Shown: piece by piece, positions 46,820 to 56,804 of the stretch | How positions within the stretch are numbered: the stretch's first letter is position 1 | Layout of the letters: the number at the start of each line of letters is the position of its first letter | Source: Cupriavidus sp. EM10 | GTDB taxonomy: Bacteria > Pseudomonadota > Gammaproteobacteria > Burkholderiales > Burkholderiaceae | DNA length: 64,000 nucleotides | Direction: 5' to 3' | Assembly (NCBI RefSeq): GCF_018729255.1 | Contig: NZ_CP076061.1 | Span: 2,294,001-2,358,000 of the forward strand | Position numbers and translations under genes: made by a program | Notes under the pieces: generated by a model | Seen by the model: only the letters and a program-made list of their open reading frames with translations | The model's database searches: none | Told to the model about the DNA's origin: nothing

Positions 46820-48105
46820 ATGCGTACACCTGCTCGAGCCAGCCAGACGCGGCGCGTGCACCTGGCGATCCGCCGCGGTTTTCTGGTGGAAGCCCTGCCA
46901 GCGCCACTGAGGAAGAGTGATCTGCTAGAGGCGCTCAGTCACGCCGATGTCCTGGAGGATTCGTCCCTGCGGGGCAAGGCCCGTTCCCGTCTGGCACGGG
47001 GACGACTTGATATTGAGGGCGGCATTCTTCCGACCTCAGAAGAGCTCGATATCGCGGAGCTCATCATCGAAATGGTCGAGACGCGGACGCAGGCCAAGGG
47101 CGATAGCCTGGTCCAGATCCGGCAGGACACCACGCGGGCGATCTACCACGCCCGCTACGGGATGCAGGAGCTGTGTTCGCGCGAGGCATCGGAGCGCGCG
47201 CGCCGCGTGCTGATGGTAGCGGCGCCCCTGTCGCTGGACGCCGCCAAGCTCGCTTATGCCGTGCAGGCCCATTTCGGTGTCTGTCGCCAATATGACCGGG
47301 TCGACGAGTTCGACGAACGTGGCCAGTCCATTGTCACGCCCGGTCGTCTGTACCACTGGCCGTTCCTGGTCGTCCGGGTGAGTATTCGGCTCAATGAGAC
47401 TGCCTTCGTCCCGGCGCTCTTGCGCAGCTTGGATGCCTACTTGCACCAAGGTCTCGCCCAGGCCTACCGAAGGTCGAACATGCCGGCGCTGGAGGTCATC
47501 ATCCGCACCTTGTCCGCGCTGCATGTGGGTGCCATCGCGATCGTTGGTCTGGACTCGCGGCATGCCGCACGCGTGCAGGAGTTTGCCGATTTCGTGCAGA
47601 CGCTTGGCAACGTTGCCGATGCCGGCTTCGGCGTCGTCGTGTTCCTGGCGTCGGGACTCGCGAGACCGGGGACCGCCCGCGACGCGCTCGACTTGCTGTC
47701 GGTGGGCAGGGTGCACGAGATCGTCCCCATGCCGACAGCGACGTCGAGCTATCCCAGTATTACTGGGGCAAGCTTCCGACCAGCGCGCCGATGCCCGATG
47801 CATTGCTCCCGCTTATGCAGCAGGTCGGAGGGCACCGCATGGCTTATCCGCTGATGTTCTGCGAAATCAACCGGCGCCTGCATCGGCAGCGCAGCTATAA
47901 CCCGGAAAAACTCCTGGACGACCTGCTCGAGGAGGCATGCCCGGCGTTGCTGAAGTACGTCAGGTTGTATGCGAAAGCGGAAGTGGAGTTCCATGAGTCC
48001 GTGCGCTATGCGGACTGGCTGTCGTACCGCGTACCGGTCAAGCCCAAGGCGGAGCGACAGGCCCAGGGGTGCCGAAGCAGGCGGCCTCAGGTCGCTGACG
48101 GTTGA
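46820..48105 (+). CDS. TnsC-like transposition protein with degenerate nucleotide-binding motifs (one frame break)
   Basis: 428 aa when repaired in the CCCC run 47725-47728; ATG 46820 follows GAAGGAGA. The layout resembles Tn7 TnsC/TniB AAA+ regulators: a helical N-terminus, then LVQIRQDTTRAIYHARYGMQ, LVVRVSIRLNETAF, ALEVIIRTLSALHVGAIAIV and GFGVVVFLASG, then MAYPLMFCEINRRLH. Where Walker A (G-x4-GK-T) should be it reads APLSLDAAKLA, and where Walker B should end in DE it reads AIAIVGLDS. ATP hydrolysis is therefore doubtful. Assignment rests on pattern and on neighbours (two TniQ, a TnsB). It could be a regulator that has lost ATPase activity. Confidence 0.5.
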
Positions 48106-48228
48106 GGATGTCGGTCATGGGCAGTTGTCGCTGCGGCGGCTGCCCGCCGGCTGACCCGGAACCGATAGGTCTTCCGATGCCGCGCGCCCTTGCGACGCGC
48201 CGATTTCACTTTTGACCAGGAGCCGATC

Positions 48229-49729
48229 ATGTTGGAATTGATTGCCCCACTACTGCCGCGCCATCCATTCGAGATGGCGAGCAGCCTTGCCAATGAGATG
48301 TTCGGCATGCTTCCGCCTTTGGCAAACAACGAGCGCCGTGCAAGGCTCGCGCACGGAACGATATCGTGGCCGCTGAACAAGCTCGCAGCCTTAGGCGATG
48401 GCTTCTATGGTGATGTCGGGGAACTCGTAAATACGCGTACTCTTCTAAACTATTGCCGATTTTCCATGGCGCCAGTTCGGTTCGAGCGCCTGAGGCGTCG
48501 CGCTATCGATGGCACTGTCAGTTGCCATACAGGCGACGGAACGGTTATTAGCGACTATCGTCCGCCGATGGTTTGCCCCTTGTGCGAACAAGAAGCGCTG
48601 CAAGACTTCGGCACCGTGGCACTTCTTTGGCCACACCAAGCGGCCTTGGTTGACGCCTGTTGGAAGCATGGGGTGCTACTCGCTGAGTTTCATGGTGCGA
48701 CTGACTACGGCATGGCAGTGCGCAACGTGAAAATAGCTTCAAAAGAAGAGGTCGAATTCGCGTGCGACATCGTCGCACTGTGCGAATGGGGCCAGGACAT
48801 CGAATGCGCCATAGCCAACATCAACGAGCGTGTTCGCAATGCGGGTTTCAAGTACGGAAATGGTAGTTTTTGCAGAGCGAAATTGATAGAAAGCTTTCAA
48901 GCCCATGTGCGGAAGAACGTTCGTAGCCCGATGCTGCACCAAATCGGTATGGGGCCTTATACCATACATCGCATCGTACGATTTCTGACGCAGTGCTACG
49001 GTTATATACAACCTGTCTTGCTGGCGATCTTTCTCCGATTCCTGCGCCAAGTAAGCCCGATGGCGGTTGCGTCCCTGCCGAATCCGAGTTACGCGAGAAG
49101 CCCATCCTCGCCGGCGCACGCCTGGAGTGCATTTGACGAACCGACGCTGAAGCAACCTGAGTGTCTTGATGCTGTTGCACTCCGCTTAAAGGGATATAGC
49201 GGAACTGCGGTGGGGGCGATCAAGGGATGAAACTCAGTACCGTCAATCAGCGCGTCTACCAGTCTGGGCGCCAAGCGGAGGTGCGTCGGGCTAGAGTTCT
49301 GTTCTTGCGGCGTACTGCACGCGCGGCATGGAAAAGTGCTTACCTGAAGCATGGCAGAGTGGCGGTGGGCATTGTGGCATCGGCGGAACCGCGCGCGTAT
49401 GTCTGGCTCATGGCGCATGACCGAGACTGGCTGTTGTCGAACTCTTTCTATGCCCCGAGAAAGACTAGACTGCGCGGCGTCTACCGCCTGCCTGAACAAC
49501 AACGCCGCGTTGTCGCCCGTCTAAACGCGCCGTGGAGGTGCTGGCCGGTGCAGGTCAAGTCTTACCGCTCCGGTATCAAGCGGTCCTCGACGAAGCGGGA
49601 ATGTCGAATGCTTTTTGTCGTTTTTGGATTCTCTCTAGTCCAGAATTTGCAAGGGCGGTCCGTCCTTTGTTCCATGCGAATAACATCCTCGTGCCGCCCT
49701 CGTTGGAGGCTCGGTTCTTGTCGCTATAA
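48229..49729 (+). CDS. tniQ: TniQ/TnsD-family protein, first copy (two frame breaks)
   Basis: 500 aa when repaired at 49224-49226 and 49523-49525, almost the same length as the second copy (503 aa). ATG 48229 follows CAGGAG. The TniQ core is HPFEMASSLANEMFGMLP and a zinc-binding pattern CPLCEQEALQDFG, with LLWPHQAALVDACWKHGVLL. The C-terminal half (RTARAAWKSAYLKHG, EPRAYVWLMAHDRDWLL) parallels the second copy. TniQ/TnsD proteins choose target sites for Tn7-like transposons. Its codon use is more AT-rich than the second copy, so the two did not arise by recent duplication. Confidence 0.75.
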
Positions 49730-49768
49730 GGGCCGAGGGCTAAGCGCCGGACGCGAAGGAGAACTGCC

Positions 49769-51280
49769 GTGCTATTGGACAGTATTGGTGTTGCTTTGCC
49801 CCATGATCCCTTCGAAGCCGCATCGAGCCTCGCCACGCATGTAATAGGCAGCCTGCCGTATATCCGATATGGAGGATTCGAACGAGATGCCGATCTCGCC
49901 TATGGCACCGTCACCGTTGCGTTGGCACAATTGGCCGCCTTCGCGTCCGGATTCTTCGGGACTGCCGACGACATTTTGGCGCAGCGTACGCTCACCAACT
50001 ATTGCACGTTCCAAATGATGCCGCCAATGCGCGAGGCGTTCCGGCAGCGCGTTAAGACGGGACAGGGCGTTATCCGACCATCGGGTCGCGCGCCGTGGAT
50101 GATCGCGACCTATCCGGGCAATCTGGTTTGCCCCGTGTGCGAGCCCGCAGCATGGCATGAGTATGGCACGCGCGCCATCTTCTGGCCGCATCGTGCACCG
50201 ATGGTGCGGGCCTGCTGGCGTCATGGCGTTCAACTCGTCCCGATGGCCTCTGGCCCCGAACCCAACTATCCGGCCGAGTGCGTGCGCGAGGCCGGCCCGG
50301 CGCAATCGCAATTCGCGCGGGACACGGTAATGCTGTGCCAGCTCGGGGCGGATTGCGGACAAGCGGCGATAGGGTTCGAGGCACAACTCGCCGCGGCTGG
50401 CGTCCTGCGGGAAAACGGCACCTATGCCACGGCTCAGTTCTGTCGCAGCTTCCGCACGTTCTGCAAACACGCGCTCGATGCCCCGGCACTGCAGGGCGTG
50501 TTCGACCGCCCGTTGTTCGGACAGAACGTCCTCCACTGGGTCCGCTGCAGCGGGGAACGCTATATTGCGCCGTTGCTGCTCGTGCTGCTGCTGGGCTGGC
50601 TGCGTCTGGCGGCGCGCTCGACTGCGGTCAGCCCGTTGCCTGCGCCGGCACACCCGCGACGTGGTCGGATCATTAAACGAGAGACAAGCGGGTGGGCCGG
50701 GCGCTACAGCGTGACGCCATTGTCTGTGGACGGCCGCAAACACTATGGCAAGGCGGATATCGAACGCCTGCTACGCGCTCACTGCACCTATCTGCAAATC
50801 GCGACGCTCTGCCGGATGAGGCCGCGGGCCGTGCACCAGTTTATTGCTGATGCAGGACTGCGGCCGCTCGCGGTAGCGACGCGTTTCGCCGAGCGACGCG
50901 CCGCAGCGCGTCGTGCCTGGCAGAGCGCTTGCCAGCGCCATCCCGGCGGCTCCCAACGTGCCATCCGCAAGCTCGAGCCGCGCGCCTATGGGTGGCTTGT
51001 CACCAACGACAAGGCGTGGCTGCTGCAGCAACACCAGAAGACCGAGGCGGCAAAAGGGTGGCGGCGGGCGCTTCTGCCTACAGCCGGCAGCGCAGCAACC
51101 ATCGCCGAGCAGGTGCGCCAGGCTGGCCGGACGCTGTCGGCGGCTTCTCGGACGGGACGCTGCTCGAAAGCGGGGCTGTGCCGCGCGCTTGGGGTCACGC
51201 CTTACTTGCTCGAGCGCTGGCGCTCGGCGTCGCCTCTGATCGCCACCGCCATCAAGCGCGCGCTCGAAGGAGACGCATGA
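49769..51280 (+). CDS. tniQ: TniQ/TnsD-family protein, second copy
   Basis: 503 aa and intact, GTG start with the strong ribosome site AAGGAGA. The core reads HDPFEAASSLATHVIGSLP, with the zinc pattern CPVCEPAAWHEYG, IFWPHRAPMVRACWRHGVQL. Later come a helix-turn-helix-like CTYLQIATLCRMRPRAVHQ and the C-terminal LEPRAYGWLVTNDKAWLLQQ, shared with copy one. GC content is higher than in copy one. Two TniQ-family proteins in one element usually serve two target pathways, for example chromosomal site versus plasmid or other target. It is followed after 28 bp by the tnsA-position gene. Confidence 0.8.
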   Translation: MLLDSIGVALPHDPFEAASSLATHVIGSLPYIRYGGFERDADLAYGTVTVALAQLAAFASGFFGTADDILAQRTLTNYCTFQMMPPMREAFRQRVKTGQGVIRPSGRAPWMIATYPGNLVCPVCEPAAWHEYGTRAIFWPHRAPMVRACWRHGVQLVPMASGPEPNYPAECVREAGPAQSQFARDTVMLCQLGADCGQAAIGFEAQLAAAGVLRENGTYATAQFCRSFRTFCKHALDAPALQGVFDRPLFGQNVLHWVRCSGERYIAPLLLVLLLGWLRLAARSTAVSPLPAPAHPRRGRIIKRETSGWAGRYSVTPLSVDGRKHYGKADIERLLRAHCTYLQIATLCRMRPRAVHQFIADAGLRPLAVATRFAERRAAARRAWQSACQRHPGGSQRAIRKLEPRAYGWLVTNDKAWLLQQHQKTEAAKGWRRALLPTAGSAATIAEQVRQAGRTLSAASRTGRCSKAGLCRALGVTPYLLERWRSASPLIATAIKRALEGDA

Positions 51281-51308
51281 TCGTGTAGTCGCCCTCGGAG
51301 TCGACAAA

Positions 51309-52084
51309 GTGGAAGGTCTATGTCTTGAACTGTTTCCGCAGTACTGCGTGCCCGATCCGCAGTTGATCATGCCCGAGCGCGACGCGCTGGGCAATCTGAC
51401 GGGATCACGATATGTACCCGGGCGGTTCGTCAATATCCGGAAGCGTCGATTCTCGACGGTCGCGATCACGAATAGTCTGACAGGTACGCAGCGACATGTG
51501 TCGCCCGGTGTCTCGCTGACGGCCCTTGACCAGCTTCTGAAGCTCAACCCCTATCTTGTCGAGGCGCGTGGCAACTACGCGGTTGTCAACCCGTTCGCAA
51601 AGTTGGGGCGTGCGCTCCCGCCGTTGGTGGACTGCATGCTGACGGTCGAATTGCTCGCCAATCGGGGCCAGCCGCATCTGCATGCGGTTTTTGTCAACGA
51701 AACGCGTATGACAAGGGTTCAGACACAGCTTCTGTCGCGCGGCGTCACGGTGGAACTGGTGGCGGACCGATCGGTATCGGCGCTCGCGCTGAAAATGCCG
51801 CACGCTGCTACCAGACGCTGCTCGGGCTCGACATCCGGGCGTTGCGTGCGGCCGCCCAGGCGTTCGCCGGCTTGCTGCTGGAGAACTACGCGTCGTGGCA
51901 GGAGGAAGAACTGACCCTGGACCAGTGCCTGGAAAAAATGGAAAAGGTGGCTCGCTGCACAGCTATCGACGCTGCCAATCTGTTTTGCACGGCCCATGCG
52001 TATGGCTACCTGCGTGTCGATCCGGCGCATGAACTGCACCCGTATCGATCCCTGATTCTGGAGGTGCCGCATCATGAAGCTTGA
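51309..52084 (+). CDS. Protein in the tnsA position (one frame break)
   Basis: 258 aa when repaired near 51800. The GTG start is provisional. It lies immediately upstream of, and overlaps by 11 bp, the TnsB-like transposase gene, exactly where tnsA is found in Tn7. The last 60 residues (LTLDQCLEKMEKVARC, AHAYGYLRVDP) resemble the winged-helix C-terminus of TnsA. The N-terminal part (QRHVSPGVSLTALDQLLKLNP, LTVELLANRGQPHLHAVFV) does not show an obvious E-D-Q-x-K nuclease triad. It is therefore either a strongly diverged TnsA or a different partner. Length fits TnsA (about 270 aa). Confidence 0.4.
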
Positions 52085-54507
52085 ACCCTTTCCCTTCGAG
52101 TCGTTCAAGTCCACCGTGCGCTGCGATCTGACCGGCGCGGGGGCACGCTGCTATCGCTTCGTGCACGCCGATCCGGACAAAAAATCATGGCATTTTTCGA
52201 CCTCGACGACAAGGGTTTTTCCCTAGGCAAACAACTCCTGGTCAAGACCTATGAAGAGCTACAACGGTTGCCCGACGAGGCTGTGGCAATCGTACCGGAT
52301 CCATTTCCCCGATAACGATTGAGCTGACCGACGACGCCAAGACGCAGGCGGCGATTCGCCAGAAAAAAAGAAGGCGCCGAAAAGGGAGGGCGACTGGGTG
52401 ACCCGCTGGAAAAAGATAAAGGGCCTGGTGTCGCGCGAACATATTGACTGGTCGCTGCTTGGCGATCACGGGTTTGGTGACCTATATGTCGACCCCTGTG
52501 GCGACATGAGCTGATTGACCTGCTTATCGCGGACTCAGAGACGAAGCGCTATGAGGTCGAACGCGTGTTGGGGATCTACCTCCGCTTCGGGGGAACCTAC
52601 GACGCGTTGCGACCGAGGACACAAGCCTGTGGCAAGCGAGGCTTTCCAAAATGGCAGCTTGCGGAGGCAATGAAGTCCGGACGACCTTATAAAGATCCGA
52701 TTCTTCGGGGACGCGCGAACTGTCCTCGCACCAATCGTGCCGATGCCTTCTGGATCAAGCGTTTGCGGGAGGCGATTGACGGGATCGTCAAGGAGTACGA
52801 CGCCGAAGCAGCTAAACGGGTTCGCGACCGGGGCTTCTTTCTGAATTACTTCTATGTGAACTGTTGCTATTTGACAGAATTAGAAGATGGGACCCGCATT
52901 CCCGTTGATGAGGCGACCATTCCCAGCCCACGCGCGCTTATCTATCACCGGGACTTGCTCCTCCTCGAGTATCCCACCCTAAAGCCGCTCGTTGGTGCGC
53001 TGAACGGTGCCCGAGGCGGCAGCGGCAAAGCCCTCACCTTTGGAGTGTTGGACACCGCGGATCTGGATGGTACGCTGCTCCCCGAGGCGTGTCTTGTCGT
53101 GGCCGATGATGACAGACACGATGTCACGCCCGAAAACTGCCGGTACTGTGGGCCGGCGACCATCATGCTTGGCATCTGCCGCAAGAGCAATGCTTACGCG
53201 GGGTGGCTAGTCACTGCCGGGGAGGAGAGCAGGGAGCACTATCAATATTTGATGTACAACATCCTGACTCCGCATGACGAGCGGCTGCGACAGCTCGGGC
53301 TGGATCCCGCCGACTATCCTGGCATTGTCAACGGGCAGTTCGACCAGATCGTGATGGACCGCGGTCCTGGCGCTTCGCACAAGATGCTGGACTGGACCGT
53401 CGATGGTATCAAGATCGATGTACGTCTGACCCGGGCTGGAGCCCCGCAGGACAAGGGCGGCATCGAAGGGGGCATCGGGCGAGTGAAGCAGGCGATGCGC
53501 AGCGACGGAACCTTGCGTGCCGCCGGGCCCATGGGAGAGCTGTTGCGTGCCAAAATTCTGGAGCGACTGAAGGCGCTGCCTCCCGGGGTGGCCACGGTGA
53601 AGTCCATCCAACAGGCGGCACAACGCAAACAGCGCAAGCGCGACTCGAAAGAAATACTCCTGATTACGCCGAAAGCGCTTGAGATTGTCGTGATCGAGGT
53701 GATCAACAAGTTGAACCTGAAGCGGAGCCGGAAGCCGACAGTTCTGGACGAGCGGATGTTTTTGGCCCATGTCGAGCCGATCCCGGCGCGCTTGCTGGCG
53801 GAACATCAAATGCTGCGTCGGGGCAATGCGGCGCTGGTCCGACGGCCCGTCGACCTGCTCGCGTCGATCATCGAGCCCCGGTATTGCACCGTGGAAGGCG
53901 GCAAGATTACGGTTGGAAAATTGTCCTATGGGAGTCCTTCCAGCGTGCCAGAAGGGGACGAAGGGGCCCGCGCCTTGCTGCAATACGGTGGGTCCTCGCC
54001 GCTCGCGGCATCGACGCGAAAACGGCCAAGATCGAGGTCTATGTCAAGCCCTACAAGAATGTAGTCTGGTGGCGGCGGGGCGAAGGGGACTGGTTGCGTC
54101 TCGCGCCGACTGTGGAGTCGGCCGAGCACTGCAACCCGAATCGAGATTGGATTGAGATTCAGGCATTCGAGTCTGGCTGGAACCGGGACGAGGAGGCGGC
54201 CAGGCTGAAGGCACTGAAAGAGCTAATCAGCCAGAAGCCGAAGCCGGCAAAAAAGTTGCCCGCAGAGATGGTGGACGAGCTCGAGAAGATCAGGGATGCG
54301 CAGCTCGCGGCATGGCACGGGCCGGCGCCGGTCGATAGAGATGCCCGGAAGGCCTTGCAACAGGACGAGAAGCAAAGACGCCATGAGGCCGCTAGCGCAG
54401 CCGCAGGCGTTCCAGACACTTCGCCCCTGTTGACGGTGCCCGCCGAACAGAATACTTGGCGGACGAAGGGTCGTTCGCTTAAGGACTACCTCGCAGACGA
54501 CGATTGA
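52074..54507 (+). CDS. tnsB: TnsB-like DDE transposase (five frame breaks)
   Basis: 812 aa when five single-base gaps are filled (A run 52189-52194, C run 52307-52310, A run 52363-52369, C run 52493-52496, GG at 53986-53987). Without them only residues from about 165 onward are continuous. The catalytic rve core contains ACLVVADDDRHDVTPEN, the second aspartate in QIVMDRGPGAS and the glutamate in KGGIEGGIGRVKQAM. The C-terminal beta-barrel region includes KIEVYVKPYKNVVWW, and the charged tail ends DYLADDD. It cleaves and joins the 3' ends of the transposon. The related 32-bp repeats begin four bases after its stop codon. Confidence 0.8.
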
Positions 54508-54511
54508 GGGC

Positions 54512-54543
54512 TATGTTAGACATTTTCTCAAACATTATTGTCA
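54512..54543 (+). repeat. Transposon-end repeat, copy 1 (candidate TnsB-binding site)
   Basis: Begins TATGTTAGAC, then TTTTCTCAA and ends ATTATTGT. It starts four bases after the transposase stop codon and matches a second copy at 54639-54670 in the same orientation (about three-quarters identical with one gap). Repeated short sites of this kind at the end of a tns operon are the normal TnsB-binding sites of Tn7-like elements. Confidence 0.6.
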
Positions 54544-54638
54544 TCGGGCCCAAAGCGACATGCGACGCACATCCGGTGGGTGAGGGCAGCAATCGTGCGC
54601 TAAGTTGCTGATCCACAGAGTATTTTGAATTCTCCATC

Positions 54639-54670
54639 TATGTTGTACGAATTTCTCAATCTTTGTTGTA
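54639..54670 (+). repeat. Transposon-end repeat, copy 2 (candidate TnsB-binding site)
   Basis: Begins TATGTTGTAC, then ATTTCTCAA and ends TTTGTTGT. Same orientation as copy 1, 127 bp apart. The element end should be close by: TTGTATTGCCACA ends at 54678 and could be the terminus (Tn7-like ends are TGT...ACA). The island stops before the hybrid kinase gene whose stop is at 54748. Confidence 0.6.
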
Positions 54671-54747
54671 TTGCCACAATCGCCAGCCATCCGGTAGTCC
54701 AGGAGCACTGAACGGAACGCTGCCCGGTGCCGGCTTAGCGCACGCCA

Positions 54748-56804
54748 TCACGTGCCGCGGCAAAGATGCAGGGCGAGATTTACCTGTGTCAGCAACTGCT
54801 CGCGCTGGTAAGGTTTGCGCAAGTGGAGGACGCTCGGGTCGATGTCCGGAAGCTCGGCATAGCCCGTGGCCAGGATGATCGGCAGGTGAGGGCGCAAGGA
54901 CCGCGCGGCGCTGGCGAGTTCGGCGCCGCTCATGTACGGCATCGAATAGTCGGTCAGCAGCACATCGACCGCCGCGCCGCTTTGCAGGATTTCGAGGGCC
55001 GCATCCCCCGAGTCGGCCGCGACCACGGCGTGGCCCATATCTTCCAGCAGCAGGGCCGTGCTGGCCGCTACCAGGGAATCATCGTCCACCACGAGGATCG
55101 TCCCCGATGCCTCTGCCTGCATCGGGGCGGCGGCCGGCTGGTGCGGCTCTGAGAGCGCCGGGGAGGCGTCAGGCGCGAGCGCCGGCAGCCATAACGTGGC
55201 TTGCGTGCCCTGACCCGGCGTGCTCGATATACGCAGGGCACCACTCAGTTGGCGCGCGAGTCCGTGGATCATCGACAGCCCGAGCCCGGTTCCCTTGCCT
55301 ACCCTTTCGTCGTGAAAAACGGTTCGCCGGCCTTGGCCAGCGTGGCGGCGTCCATCCCGATACCCGAATCCCTGACGGTAACGCGCACATAGTCGCCGGC
55401 GGGCAGATCCGGGTCGCCCGCCCACGTCGTGCTGTCCGTGGCAATCGTCAGGCGCCCGCCTCGTGGCATGGCGTCGCGGGAGTTCACGACCAGGTTCAGC
55501 AGGGCAAGCTCGATCTGATTCGCATCGACCAGCGTCAGCGGCAAATCGTCCGGAATCTCGGTGTGGAGATGAATGGTGGGTCCAATGGACCGCTCCACGA
55601 GATCGAGCATGCCGAGCACGAGGTCGGACAGCCGGGCGGGCGCCACGTCGAGCTCCTGTTGCCGTGCGGAGGCCAGCAGCCGCTGGGTCAGCGTGGCGCC
55701 GCGCCGCGCGCCCAGCTGGGCACCTTCGATCAGCCGGACGAGCCGGGGATGGCTCGAAGCCTCCTTGCGCGCCAGTTCCAGATTGCCCAGGATGGCGGCC
55801 AGCAGGTTGTTGAAGTCGTGCGCGATACCGCCAGACAGCTGCCCGATCATCTCCAGCTTCTGCACATGCCGGAGCTGATATTCCGTCTCCTCGCGCCGGC
55901 GCACTTCCTCCAGGACGACGCGATGCGAATGTTCCAGTTCGGCGGTCCGTTCCCCTACCTTCATCTCGAGCAGTTCATTGGCGCGGCGAAGCGCGTCCTC
56001 GGCGGCGATACGCTCCGTGACATCGAGGCAAACGCCCACCAGCCGACCCGTTCCATGCGCGTCGCCCGGGACGAACCGCGCGCGGAAGTCGACCCATCGC
56101 AACGTGCCATCGGGCCAGCGCAGGCGGTGCTCGATCGTGTAGTCCACGCCAGTCTGCACACTGCGCGACATCGCTTCGCGCATGCGCGCGCGGTCGTCGG
56201 GGTAGACGCCGTCCATCAGGTCGGCGCACGTGAACGTGTCCTGTGGCTTTCGACCGAAAATGGCCTTGCAGGTCTCGGACGCGGTCAGTTCCTGCGTGAC
56301 GACGTCCAGTTCCCATGCGCCGAGGTGGCCCGCAAGCAGCGCAGTGCGCAAGCGGGCTTCGCCCTCGCGCACCGCTTCGATGCTGCGGCGCGCCTCGTAC
56401 TGGCGGTGCCGGGCCCGCACCGCCGCGGCGATCACGCTGACAAATGTGGAAGGATGGAACGGCCGCTCGACGAAGGTCACATTGCCAAGGCTCTTGGTCA
56501 TGTGCGCCACGGCCTGGGCGCGATCTCCGTCCACGGCGACGCGGCGGGTCAGGACGATGAACGGCAGGTCCGACCAAGCAGGCTGCGCGGCGACCCACGA
56601 CGAGATGGGCTCCAGGTCTGCCCGGAGCTCTTCCTCGGTCACGATGACGCAGCAGACATGATCTCCAAGGGCGTGCGCGAGAAACCGCAAGTCCCGGCAA
56701 ATGACGGCGGGCGTGCGCGCCTTTTCCAGCAGGGCAATCGCGACAACCGCGTCGCGGCCCTTGGGCGCCAGCACCAGAGCCGGGCATTCAGTCATATTCG
56801 GCAT
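54748..56804 (-). CDS. Hybrid sensor histidine kinase with PAS and C-terminal receiver (one frame break)
   Basis: 685 aa when repaired in the CCC run 55302-55304. Order: an N-terminal receiver-like domain (residues 1-130), a PAS domain with PAC (RWPDGTLRWVDFRARFV, GVCLDVTERI), a coiled linker (RRANELLEMKVGERTAELEHS), HisKA with GGIAHDFNNLLAAILGNLELA, HATPase with N box LLNLVVNSRDAMPRGG and GKGTGLGLSMIHG, and a true receiver (ILVVDDDSLVAASTALLLEDMG, LTDYSMPYMSG, LRKPYQREQLL). No transmembrane helices, so cytosolic. Its start overlaps the stop of the KaiC-like gene, so both are made together; KaiC-kinase pairs of this type are known in proteobacteria. Confidence 0.85.

Larger units (their letters stand above)
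46820..54678 (+). mobile_element. Tn7-like transposition module (TnsC-like, TniQ x2, tnsA-position protein, TnsB, right end)
   Basis: Five codirectional genes with short gaps or overlaps encode a complete Tn7-type machinery, followed by two candidate end repeats. The gene order (C, Q, Q, A-position, B) is a rotation of the Tn7 order. The left end of the element was not found by eye; if it lies near the H-NS-like gene, all of 30.4-54.7 kb would be cargo. The extent given here covers only the machinery and right end. Confidence 0.6.

Noticed and set aside
49227-49844. Separate small gene after the first TniQ
   Set aside because: It aligns with the C-terminal half of the second TniQ, and adding one base at 49224-49226 fuses it in frame to give 500 aa, so it is the C-terminus of the first TniQ.
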